The translations under genes were made by a program, and so were the position numbers. Shown piece by piece: positions 16,712-24,359 of a DNA stretch of 64,000 nucleotides. Within the stretch, counting starts at the first letter, position 1. Every line of letters starts with the position of its first letter. Origin of the DNA: Streptomyces sp. CBMA152. GTDB lineage: Bacteria; Actinomycetota; Actinomycetes; Streptomycetales; Streptomycetaceae. The notes beneath the pieces are model-generated. The model ran no database searches. It had not been told where the DNA came from and was given only the letters and a program-made list of their open reading frames with translations. Location of the stretch: NCBI RefSeq assembly GCF_014596475.1, contig NZ_MECJ01000018.1, positions 34,213 through 98,212 on the forward strand. The letters are read 5' to 3'.

Positions 16712-17206
16712 TCACGGAGAGGTGATGTCGGCGACCACGGCGTTCGGCGGGATCCGTACGATGTCCGATGCCCTCGCCTCCACGGTGCAGTCCGGCCGGC
16801 CACTCCCACACAGCACGGTGCCCATCCGAGGCACCGCGGCGTCGAACACCACGGTGACGTCCGGGGCGTCGCAGATGGGGCCGACCCCGCCGCGCTCCAT
16901 GTCCAGCTTTCGCAGCGCCGCCTCGTCGGCGGATTTCAGCGCCGAGCGCGACACTCCCAGGGCAGCCGCGAGCCGGCCGTAACGGATCCGTGCCGGGCCC
17001 GGAACGGCCGCCAGCACAAGGCGGTCGGGGCCGACGGAGAAAGCCACCGTCTTCAGCGAGTTCTGGATGTTCTCCTCGGTGAACCCGGTGCGGTTCCGGA
17101 TGTCCGCGCCCGTGTGGATCTCCATGTGCTGGTGCACGGTGAAGGCCACCCCGGCAGCGGCGAGGAGCAAGGCAGCGGGTGAGGGCGAAGTCGGTGTGCT
17201 CTCCAT
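16712..17206 (-). CDS. YbaK/EbsC-type aminoacyl-tRNA deacylase
   Basis: 164 residues. The C-terminal two thirds match the YbaK fold: LVLAAVPGPARIRYGRLAAAL, then RGGVGPICDAPDVTVVFDAAVPRMGTVLCGSGRPD. Proteins of this family hydrolyse mischarged aminoacyl-tRNAs such as Cys-tRNA(Pro) or Ala-tRNA(Pro). The specificity of this one cannot be told. It is a single gene, convergent with the hydrolase and divergent from thpR. Confidence 0.85.
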   Translation of the reverse strand: MESTPTSPSPAALLLAAAGVAFTVHQHMEIHTGADIRNRTGFTEENIQNSLKTVAFSVGPDRLVLAAVPGPARIRYGRLAAALGVSRSALKSADEAALRKLDMERGGVGPICDAPDVTVVFDAAVPRMGTVLCGSGRPDCTVEARASDIVRIPPNAVVADITSP

Positions 17207-17361
17207 GCTTCTCCCATAGCAACTGACCTAAAAGTGGGCCTAGTTGTAGCAGCTATGTCTGCCGGTGCCCGGGGGAGGGGCAGCGCGTGTTGGGTCCCCA
17301 GGACCGGGCCCCACGCGACAGAAGGTGACAGAAGTACCCGAAGAACGGTACGAAGTCCCTC

Positions 17362-17946
17362 GTGAACAACCAGGTGCCGGCCGGGACCATCCGGATATTC
17401 ATCGCCCTCGCCCCGCCCGACGACGCGAAGGAGGAGCTGGCACGGGCACTGCGCCCGGCCTACGACGCGTACCCGCGTATGCGGTGGAACCGTATCGAGG
17501 ACTGGCACATCACTCTTGCCTTCCTGGGCGAGCTCCCGGGCGCCACCGTTCCCCTGCTGCGGCCGCCGCTCGCGGCTCTCGCCGCCGCGCACCGGCCCGT
17601 ACGACTGGCGCTGCGCGGCGGCGGGCACTTCGACGAGCGCGTGCTCTGGAGCGGGATCGACGGGGACCTCGACGGGCTGCATCTGCTCGCCGCCGAGGTT
17701 CGTGCCGTGGTCAAGGAGTGTGGTGTCGACTTCGCCGACCGCCCGCTGCGCCCGCATCTCACCCTCGCCCGGTCCCGCCGCAACGACCTCGTCGGCGTGT
17801 CGGAGTCGGCCGCCGCGCTCGCCGGGTTCACCGGCCGCTCGTGGCCCGCCGAGCGACTGCACCTGGTCGGCAGCAACATCGGCCGAGGTCCCGGCCCGAT
17901 CCACTACCGCGACCTCGACGCCTGGAAGTTCGGCGGCGCAACCTGA
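17362..17946 (+). CDS. thpR: RNA 2',3'-cyclic phosphodiesterase (2H/LigT family)
   Basis: 194 residues with the two His-x-Thr-x motifs of the 2H phosphoesterase family: WHITLAFLG near residue 50 and RPHLTLARS near residue 133. The spacing and the N-terminal IRIFIALAPP strand fit ThpR (formerly 2'-5' RNA ligase), which opens 2',3'-cyclic phosphates to 2'-phosphates. The start is the GTG of MNNQVPAG. It is convergent with helR, with a hairpin between. Confidence 0.9.
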   Translation: MNNQVPAGTIRIFIALAPPDDAKEELARALRPAYDAYPRMRWNRIEDWHITLAFLGELPGATVPLLRPPLAALAAAHRPVRLALRGGGHFDERVLWSGIDGDLDGLHLLAAEVRAVVKECGVDFADRPLRPHLTLARSRRNDLVGVSESAAALAGFTGRSWPAERLHLVGSNIGRGPGPIHYRDLDAWKFGGAT

Positions 17947-17948
17947 CG

Positions 17949-17981
17949 CGGGTATGCGCTGGGTGTCCCACCGCATACCCG
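17949..17981. terminator. Bidirectional hairpin terminator
   Basis: A 10-bp perfect stem, CGGGTATGCG with CGCATACCCG, around a 13-nt loop. It fills the gap between the convergent thpR and helR stop codons. Confidence 0.8.
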
Positions 17982-17988
17982 GCCGACG

Positions 17989-20145
17989 TCAGGGGCTCGT
18001 AAGGATCACGAGTTGCCGGGTCGCGCGGGTCATCGCGACATAGCGGTCGACGGCTCCTTCGATGCCTTCGCCGAACGTCTCCGGATCGACGAGGACGACC
18101 AGGTCGAACTCAAGCCCCTTCGACAGCTGCGGCGTCAGCGACTGCACACGGGATGTCGCCCGGAACGCGGGATCGCCGATGACGCAGGCGATCCCCTCGT
18201 CATGAGCGGCGAGCCAGGTGTCGAGGACCGAGCCCAGATCGGCGACGGATCCGTGGACGACGGGGATGCCGCTGCTGCGGATGGACGTCGGCACGTTGGC
18301 GTCCGGGAGCACGGCACGGATGGCGGGCTCGGCCTGCGCCATGACCTCTTCCGGCGTGCGGTAGTTGACGCCGAGAGAGGCCACCGTGATCCGGTCGAGC
18401 CCGACCCGCTCCAGCCGCTCCTGCCACGACTCCGTGAACCCGTGCCTGGCCTGGGCGCGGTCGCCGACAATGGTGAAGCTGCGGGATGGGCAGCGCTGCA
18501 GCAGCATCTGCCACTCGGCGTCGGTCAGTTCCTGGGCCTCGTCCACGACGATGTGGGCGAACGGCCCGGCGAGCAGGTCGGGTTCGGTGCCGGGCAGCGC
18601 GCTCTCGTCGATCAGACTCTCGCGAAGGTCCTGTCCGCGCAGCATCCCCATCGCGCCCTCGCTCTCGTCGATCACGACGTTCTGCAGCAGGCTGTCGATG
18701 GCCTCGGCCCTGCGCGTACGTTCGGCGGCGACCGCGGCGTCGTGGCGCCGCTTGCGTACGGACGCCTCCGCGTCGCCGAGCCGCTGCCGGGTCGCATCGA
18801 GCAGCGGCAGGTCGGACACCGTCCAGGCCTGGGCCTCGGCGCGCTGCAGCTTGCGCACCTCGTCGGGGCCGAGCCAGGGCGCGCACTTGCGCAGATAGGC
18901 GGGCACCGACCACAAGTCCCCGACCAGGTCCGTCGCTTCGAGCATCGGCCACGCCCGGTTGAGGGTCGTGACCAGGGCCCGGTCCTGCAGCACCGACCGC
19001 CGGAACAACTCGGGGGAGACCTCGTCGTCGTCGTGTTTGTCCAGCAGGATCGCGATCAGCTCCTCCCAGATCTGCTCGCGCGCCTCGTTGTGCGGTGTAC
19101 CCGGCTCCACCGCGTCGAACGCCGCCGCCCAGTCGTCGGCGCTCAGCCAGATGTCGGACCAGTGGGTCGAGACCGTCATCCCCTTCGTCGGCGGCTCCTC
19201 GTACATGGCGACGGCTGGTTCGATCGCCTTCACCATGTCCGCCGACGCCTTCAGCAGCGCCACCTCCAGGTCGGGCTCGACCGCTGCTCCGGCTCCCTCG
19301 GCCACCAGGTCGCGCAGGGTGCAGGTCTGCACACCCTCCTCGCCGAGGCTGGGCAGGACATCGGCGACGTACGCGAGGTAGGGCTGGTGCGGGCCGACGA
19401 ACAGGACGCCGCCGCGACGGTGGCCGAGGCGGGGTTCGGAGTACAGGAGGTGGGCGGTGCGGTGCAGGGCGACGACGGTCTTGCCCGTACCCGGGCCGCC
19501 GTCGACGACGAGGGCGCCACGGGACCCCGCACGGATGACGGCGTCCTGGTCGGCCTGGATGGTGGCGAGCACATCGCGCATCCGGGACGAGCGGTTGCCG
19601 CCCAGACTGGCGATGAACGCGGACTGGTCGTCGAGCGCGGCGCGCCCCTCAAGCCCGTCGGCGGTGAACACCTCGTCCCAGTAGTCGCCGATGCGGCCGC
19701 GGGTCCAGCGGTACCTGCGGCGGCTCGCCAGACCCATCGGGTTGGCGTGGGTGGCCGCGAAGAACGGCTCGGCCGCCGGTGAGCGCCAGTCGAGGAGCAG
19801 CCGACGGCCCGTACGGTCGGTGAGGCCCAGACGTCCGATGTACGTGGGCTCGGACCCGTCGGCGGGGACCATGTGTCCCAGGCAGAGGTCCAGGCCGAAG
19901 CGGCGCAGGGCGCGCAGGCGACCGGTCAGGCGGTGGATCTCCGCGTCACGGTCCATCGCCTCCCGGCCGATGCCGCCGGGCGCCCTGCGCTCGGCCTCAA
20001 GGCGGTCGGACACATCGGCGATCGCCTGTTCAAGGCTCTCGGCGATGGCAGCGAAATGCCGTTCGTCGCCGCCGATCAGCGCCGGGTCGGCCTTGGCGGC
20101 GAGACGCTCGGGAAGGTCGAACGCGCTGGTGGTCACAGGGTTCAT
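17989..20145 (-). CDS. helR: HelR, helicase-like protein protecting RNA polymerase from rifamycins
   Basis: About 718 residues. A helical N-terminus (LEQAIADVSDRLEAERR) leads into an SF1/UvrD-like core with Walker A GGPGTGKTV, the DEAQ box in HIVVDEAQELTDAEW and GDRAQ further on, ending VAMTRATRQLVIL. HelR proteins displace rifamycins from RNA polymerase. The assignment is strengthened by a rifamycin-associated element 190 bp upstream, in the promoter region of the same strand. The second RAE-controlled resistance gene, rph, lies 15 kb away. The start is the ATG of MNPVTTSAF behind GGAGCGAGGA; the frame extends upstream in non-coding-like sequence. The product acts in the cytoplasm on RNA polymerase. 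Confidence 0.9.
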   Translation of the reverse strand: MNPVTTSAFDLPERLAAKADPALIGGDERHFAAIAESLEQAIADVSDRLEAERRAPGGIGREAMDRDAEIHRLTGRLRALRRFGLDLCLGHMVPADGSEPTYIGRLGLTDRTGRRLLLDWRSPAAEPFFAATHANPMGLASRRRYRWTRGRIGDYWDEVFTADGLEGRAALDDQSAFIASLGGNRSSRMRDVLATIQADQDAVIRAGSRGALVVDGGPGTGKTVVALHRTAHLLYSEPRLGHRRGGVLFVGPHQPYLAYVADVLPSLGEEGVQTCTLRDLVAEGAGAAVEPDLEVALLKASADMVKAIEPAVAMYEEPPTKGMTVSTHWSDIWLSADDWAAAFDAVEPGTPHNEAREQIWEELIAILLDKHDDDEVSPELFRRSVLQDRALVTTLNRAWPMLEATDLVGDLWSVPAYLRKCAPWLGPDEVRKLQRAEAQAWTVSDLPLLDATRQRLGDAEASVRKRRHDAAVAAERTRRAEAIDSLLQNVVIDESEGAMGMLRGQDLRESLIDESALPGTEPDLLAGPFAHIVVDEAQELTDAEWQMLLQRCPSRSFTIVGDRAQARHGFTESWQERLERVGLDRITVASLGVNYRTPEEVMAQAEPAIRAVLPDANVPTSIRSSGIPVVHGSVADLGSVLDTWLAAHDEGIACVIGDPAFRATSRVQSLTPQLSKGLEFDLVVLVDPETFGEGIEGAVDRYVAMTRATRQLVILTSP

Positions 20146-20288
20146 GTCCTCGCTCCGATCTGAAGTTGCTGCCGCTGCCGTTACGGCCGCCGACGCGCAC
20201 TCACGCACCCCGGACCGTCCCCCCATCAACTCGACGTCACCGCTCGATCCCTCACCCGACAACAGCGCACGCACGCGTAAATCCCCCT

Positions 20289-20403
20289 GTTTCCGCAGGT
20301 CCTGGCTTCGGCCCGCGATTCTGCCCCACCACCGGGGCCTTGCCGCAAGGCCCCCCGTGCGCTATAAATTGAGAGTGGCAAGGAGTGGGTATCCCTCCTT
20401 GCC
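20289..20403 (-). promoter_or_regulatory. helR rifamycin-responsive leader (inverted repeat + RAE + conserved 5' segment)
   Basis: On the minus strand: inverted repeat GGCAAGGAG...CTCCTTGCC (20377-20403), then 23 nt containing TTTATAGCGC, then the RAE GGGCCTTGCGGCAAGGCCC (20335-20353). A conserved tail follows (GGTGGT, GCAGAATCG, GGCCGAAGCC, ACCTGCGGAAA). The same elements with the same 23-nt gap precede rph. The RAE core is a perfect 9+1+9 palindrome. Confidence 0.9.
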
Positions 20404-20536
20404 TTTCGTTTTTTCGTCGCGACGGGGGCTGCCGCGACCCTTGCTGATCAGTCCAAGCTCGTCGTTGACGGACGGCATGGAGATGCCGTCCGTCAAGGCT
20501 GACCAACCGTCACTTGGCGCTATTGCACGGCCGCGG

Positions 20537-21658
20537 TCATCGCATCGCGTGCCCATGGTTGAGGTTCAGGCACAGGGCCCAGACGTCGGAGTAGGTGTTC
20601 GGGGAGGGTGAGCCCCCGACGTGGATGTCGGCCGTCCAGTTGTCGGCCGTGGTGGCCTGGTCGCTGACCGGCTTGCCGTCGGAGTCGCTGGGGTAGCTTC
20701 CGGTGAGGTGGGTTCCGCCCGACCCTGCCTTGGTGAAGTCGGTCGTCGTCACGTTCCCGCCGCTGGCGGCGGCGCCCCCACTGACCAGTACGCCGCTCTC
20801 CCGCCTGCCATGGCGCGCCTGGGCCGGGTCGTCGCAGCCGACCGTCGCCGTCTGGCTCGTGCCTGCCGTGTCGGGGCCGCTCAGCTCGCGGAAGTGGACC
20901 GTCGTGGCGATGTTGTTGACGTTGACGTCGTCTCCACTGCAGATCGCGTAGGCATACGTCGTGTTGTCGGTGTCGCGGCCGCCGCCGATTCCCCCGACGG
21001 CCGTCCAGGAGTCGGGGTTGGTCTCTCCGTCGGCTGCGGCCTTCTGGCCGAAGTCGTGCGCGGCGTCGTCGAAGGTGGGGAAGCTGGCGATCGGCTTGAG
21101 GCTGCCGACACTGGCGGGGGTGGTGCGGGCGCCGCCACCGATCAGGAGCGTGCCGGTCGGGCAGGTCGCTGTCACGGTCTTCGCCGTCTGTCCGACGCTG
21201 GGTCCGGCGGCCTTGTTCATGACGACTTGGGTGTGCCTGATCCGGCTGCTGTGGAGGCACACCGCGTACGGAGTGGTGGAGAAGGCGAGGCTGGAGTTGC
21301 TCCCGCTTCCGCCGAACGCGAGCCAGTGCGTTGCGTCGGTGCCGACGACCCCGGGTGAGCCGGTGAATTCGGTGACCCCGTCCGCGCTGGGCGCGATGCC
21401 CATCACATGGTTGCCGTTCCCCGCCCTGTCGTCCCCGGTGGACTGGGAGATCCCGCCGCCGGAAACGAGGCCGTCGGCGCAGTCCGCGTGGGACGAGACG
21501 CCGGTGAAGGGAGTCGCGGGGCCCATGGTGGGGCCGGGGGTCGTCACGGTGACGCTCGCGGTGTCGGCGTACGCGATGTCCGGCACCGCCACGGCGAACA
21601 GGGCGCCCGGGACCAGCACCGCTCCCAGGACGGACTGCCGTGAAAACGTCTTCTTCAT
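20537..21658 (-). CDS. Secreted beta-repeat protein, unknown function (paralogue 1)
   Basis: About 373 residues. A signal peptide (VLGAVLVPGALFAVAVP, cleavage near AYADTA, about residue 31) precedes a Gly/Thr/Ser-rich exported protein. Three segments repeat a C-x(2-3)-G-x-L-x-x-GGG motif: DCADGLVSGGGI, TCPTGTLLIGGGA and, less regular, GCDDP...VLVSGGAA. DGETNPDSWTAVG and a closing WALCLNLN are shared with the downstream paralogue. Conserved Cys pairs suggest disulfides. I do not recognise a described family. The start is the ATG of MKKTFSRQSV with AAAGG upstream. It is the second gene of a tandem pair, separated from the first by a hairpin. Confidence 0.75.
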   Translation of the reverse strand: MKKTFSRQSVLGAVLVPGALFAVAVPDIAYADTASVTVTTPGPTMGPATPFTGVSSHADCADGLVSGGGISQSTGDDRAGNGNHVMGIAPSADGVTEFTGSPGVVGTDATHWLAFGGSGSNSSLAFSTTPYAVCLHSSRIRHTQVVMNKAAGPSVGQTAKTVTATCPTGTLLIGGGARTTPASVGSLKPIASFPTFDDAAHDFGQKAAADGETNPDSWTAVGGIGGGRDTDNTTYAYAICSGDDVNVNNIATTVHFRELSGPDTAGTSQTATVGCDDPAQARHGRRESGVLVSGGAAASGGNVTTTDFTKAGSGGTHLTGSYPSDSDGKPVSDQATTADNWTADIHVGGSPSPNTYSDVWALCLNLNHGHAMR

Positions 21659-21730
21659 CGAGTTGTGCCTTTCTGCTGTCAACGCGGCGAACGTGGCGTG
21701 ACCGCGTTGTTCACAAGGGGACGGTGATCT

Positions 21731-21766
21731 GCGGGCGGGCTGCGCTCGGTTGTCGTGCCCGCCCGC
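21731..21766 (-). terminator. Hairpin between tandem secreted paralogues
   Basis: A 10-bp perfect stem, GCGGGCGGGC with GCCCGCCCGC, around a 16-nt loop. It lies 21 bp after the stop of the upstream paralogue, so the two genes are probably separate transcripts. Confidence 0.75.
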
Positions 21767-21786
21767 GGATCGGTGGTGCCGGTGGC

Positions 21787-22863
21787 TCAGACGCCGTCGT
21801 TGGCGCACAGCGCCCAGGCGTCGGAGTGGTTGTTCGTCGACGCCATCCCACCGGTGTGGGTGGAGGCCGTCCAGGACGCCGCGGTGGTGGTCCCGTCACC
21901 GACGGGGTTGCCGCCGGCGTCGCTGGGGAAGCTTCCGTTGAGGTGGTCGCCGCCTGCGCCCGGGCCGGTGAAGTCGGTGGTGGTCACGCTGCCGCCGCTG
22001 ATGGCAGCGCCTCCGCTGATCAGATTCCCGTCCCCGCTACCGCAGTTGACGGTCGCGTTCTGGCCCGTGCTCCCGGTGTTCGGGCCGCTCACCTCGCTGT
22101 AGCGGACCTTGACGGTGACGCCGCTGACGCCGATGCCGTTACCGCTGCAGATCGCGTACGCGTACGTCTCGTTGCTGGCGTTTGCGCTGTTGTCCCAGCC
22201 GACGGCGGTCCAGGAGTCGGGGTTGGTCTCTCCGTCGGCTGCGGCCTTCTTACCGAAGTCGTGTGCGGCGTTGTTGAAGGTGGGGAAGCCGGCGATCGGC
22301 TTGAAGTTGCCGGTATTGCCCGGTGTGACCTGGGCGCCGCCACCGAGCAGGACCGTGTTGGCCGGGCAGGTCGCCGTCACGAGGCCCACCGTCGCCGAGG
22401 TGTTGGGTGCGTTGATCTTGTTCATGACGACCTGGGTGTGGTTGATCAGGTTACTGGTGAGGCACATCGCGTAAGGGCTGGTGGAGAAGGAGGAGATGAC
22501 CTGTCCTCCGCTCGCGCCCTTCGCGATCCAGTACGCCACGTCGGTGCCGACGACCCCGGTCGAGCCGGTGTATTCGGTGGTGCCGTCCGGGCTGGGCTCG
22601 CTGCCCAGTACATGGTTGCCGTTCACCCCCGTGCCGGTGCCGATGGCCTGGTCGATCCCGCCGCCGGAAACGAGACCGCTGGCGCAGTGGGCGCTGGTGG
22701 AGATGGAAGAGTCGATGGTGGTGGGTCCGAGAGTGGCCCCAGGGGTTTTCACGGTGACGCTCACGGTGTTGGCGTACGCGGCTCCTGGCACCGCGAGGGT
22801 CAGGAGGGCGCCTATGACCAGCGCCTTCCCTGCGACGAGGCGCCGCAGAAGTCCCTTGTTCAT
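21787..22863 (-). CDS. Secreted beta-repeat protein, unknown function (paralogue 2)
   Basis: About 358 residues. A signal peptide (KALVIGALLTLAVPGAAYA, about residues 13-31) is followed by the same three-part repeat as its neighbour: HCASGLVSGGGI, TCPANTVLLGGGA and NCGSGDGNLISGGAA. Shared stretches include GVVGTD, HTQVVMNK, NFKPIAGFPTFNNAAHDFG and DGETNPDSWTAVG, and it ends in WALCAND. The pair clearly arose by tandem duplication. The start is the ATG of MNKGLLRR after GGGGAGAA. No domain name can be given; surface or extracellular location is all that is supported. Confidence 0.75.
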   Translation of the reverse strand: MNKGLLRRLVAGKALVIGALLTLAVPGAAYANTVSVTVKTPGATLGPTTIDSSISTSAHCASGLVSGGGIDQAIGTGTGVNGNHVLGSEPSPDGTTEYTGSTGVVGTDVAYWIAKGASGGQVISSFSTSPYAMCLTSNLINHTQVVMNKINAPNTSATVGLVTATCPANTVLLGGGAQVTPGNTGNFKPIAGFPTFNNAAHDFGKKAAADGETNPDSWTAVGWDNSANASNETYAYAICSGNGIGVSGVTVKVRYSEVSGPNTGSTGQNATVNCGSGDGNLISGGAAISGGSVTTTDFTGPGAGGDHLNGSFPSDAGGNPVGDGTTTAASWTASTHTGGMASTNNHSDAWALCANDGV

Positions 22864-23452
22864 TGAAATTCTCCCCTTTTGATTCCAAGGCGATGAAGGT
22901 GGCGCGGCGGCGTTGCCCGGAAGCGGCATTGCATAGGAGAGCCAGTGCCGTCGACTGCTCCGGCTCTCCGGACGGCCTTCTGCGTAATGGGGTAGCCGGT
23001 GTTCATCGGTGGCTGGATTTATCGCGGCTGTACGCCGCGTTCAGTGGCAGGTGGAGTTGTGGACGTCCATACCGCTGCTCAGCAAGTGGCGAACCAGGGG
23101 TTCGGATCCGCCGCGTCGCCACCCTCATCGCGAGTCGCGCATGCGGACTCTAACAGGCGTGCAGGCTGTCATCTACAGGGGAATTTTGTGAAGTGGACTA
23201 GCAGATGTGGGGCCTGGTGGATCGCCAATCCCTGCCCGGGTCAGGTTGGTTGAGGCCGCCGGTCGTGTCATCTGTAGTAATCCACAGGGAGAAATCACCC
23301 ATGGGTAATCAGGATTCCTGGTGGAAACTGCAGTCACCGAATATCGGAATCCGGCCCATAAGTGGGCGACAGGGTGCAGCCGGATGCCCCGGTCGGGCTC
23401 CGCCCCGTATGAGAATCCAGCTCGGCCTCGGCGTTCGACTGCGGACGTCCTC
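22864..23452. other. Long intergenic region without a recognised gene
   Basis: About 590 bp, less GC-biased than its neighbours (for example 23260-23340). Frames are short and mixed. The right edge is the terminator of the Clp-N gene. No repeat or RNA fold was clear to the eye. Confidence 0.5.
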
Positions 23453-23486
23453 CCGCAGCCCCGCGTGTACCAACGCGGGGCTGCGG
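23453..23486 (-). terminator. Strong hairpin terminator after Clp-N gene
   Basis: A 14-bp perfect stem, CCGCAGCCCCGCGT with ACGCGGGGCTGCGG, around a 6-nt loop. It lies 67 bp downstream of the leftward gene ending at 23554. Confidence 0.8.
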
Positions 23487-23553
23487 CCGACAGGACACAC
23501 GGAACGCCTGGTTGCCGCACTGTCCCTCACCGCCGGTGTTGAAGCCCAGCCAC

Positions 23554-24018
23554 TCAGTCAGCCACCCGCCGCACACGTTCGCGGGCGGCTGCGCGGTCGA
23601 TGCCGAGGTGGGTCATGAGCTCTGCCACCGGATCCGGTCGCTCGCAGTCGAGCAGGGCCAGCAGGAGGTGCTCCGGTGCGATGCGTCGGCTGCCGGCCTT
23701 CCTCGTCTCGGCCACGGCGCGGGGGAGGACCGCGCGGGCACCGGAGGTGAAGGGGGTGCGCTTGCGCGAGGCGGGGATCGGCGGCCGTTCGACCCCGTGG
23801 GCGTCGATGCCGACCGCGGCCAGCGCGGACCGGTCGAGGGCGTCGAGTGCGGCGCGTGCGGTCTCCAGGTCGGTTCCGAGGGCCTGGGCCGGGCGGGGTT
23901 CGTGGAGCAGCCCCAGGAGGAGGTGCTCGGTTCCGATGCGGCGGTCGCCGCGCAGGGTGGCCTCGTCGAGTGCCGAAGCCACGACGGCACGGGCACCTGC
24001 TGCGAACTGTTCGAACAT
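23554..24018 (-). CDS. Stand-alone Clp N-terminal repeat protein (split ClpC2-like partner)
   Basis: About 154 residues made only of two Clp N repeats: FAAGARAVVASALDEATLRG...IGTEHLLLGLL and FTSGARAVLPRAVAETRKAG...IAPEHLLLALL. There is no AAA+ module. These domains bind phospho-arginine degrons, adaptors and Clp-directed antibiotics in ClpC. The start is the ATG of MFEQF, preceded by GGGAAGTGAG and 7 bp after the stop of the HTH gene, so the two are one operon. Together they equal the fused protein at 14892-15596. Alternatives are an adaptor or a decoy for ClpC. Confidence 0.82.
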   Translation of the reverse strand: MFEQFAAGARAVVASALDEATLRGDRRIGTEHLLLGLLHEPRPAQALGTDLETARAALDALDRSALAAVGIDAHGVERPPIPASRKRTPFTSGARAVLPRAVAETRKAGSRRIAPEHLLLALLDCERPDPVAELMTHLGIDRAAARERVRRVAD

Positions 24019-24025
24019 GGCTGTC

Positions 24026-24229
24026 TCACTTCCCGTACTTGGCGTGGACGGATTGCCGGGAAACGCCAAGGGCGTCTCCGATCTGTTCCCAGGACCATCC
24101 CTGCTCCCTGGCGCGCGCGACTGCGGCCGCTTCGACCTGCGCGGCCAGCCGGTGCAGCGCGCCCACGGCCCGCAGTCCCACTGCGGGGTCGTGCGACCTG
24201 AGGCGTTCTGAGAGATCTCCCGTTTCCAT
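24026..24229 (-). CDS. Small HTH regulator, split partner of the Clp-N protein
   Basis: 67 residues with an HTH at the C-terminal end (WSWEQIGDALGVSRQSVHAK, about residues 45-64), close to the HTH in the fused ClpC2-like protein (ASWTEIGDAIGVSKQAAQQR). It begins 4 bp from the first of three 18-bp palindromes and is followed immediately by the Clp-N gene. The likely role is the DNA-binding half of a two-protein regulator, with the Clp-N partner sensing the signal. The neighbouring divergent FAD monooxygenase is a plausible second target. Confidence 0.8.
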   Translation of the reverse strand: METGDLSERLRSHDPAVGLRAVGALHRLAAQVEAAAVARAREQGWSWEQIGDALGVSRQSVHAKYGK

Positions 24230-24232
24230 GCC

Positions 24233-24308
24233 TGTCAGTCTGGATTGACAACCCCTTGTTCGTCAATCCAGACTGACAGGCACTTCGGGCTGTCAATCCA
24301 GACTGACA
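24233..24308. promoter_or_regulatory. Three 18-bp palindromic operator copies
   Basis: TGTCAGTCTGGATTGACA lies at 24233-24250. Its inverse TGTCAATCCAGACTGACA lies at 24291-24308, with a one-base variant at 24261-24278. Copies start 28 and 30 bp apart. All share the TGTCA-N8-TGACA frame. They fill the divergent gap between the HTH gene and the FAD monooxygenase. Confidence 0.9.
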
Positions 24309-24359
24309 TGAGGTCGCGACGGGAACGCCTCCCGCCCGACAAGCTGAAGGAGACCTTCG

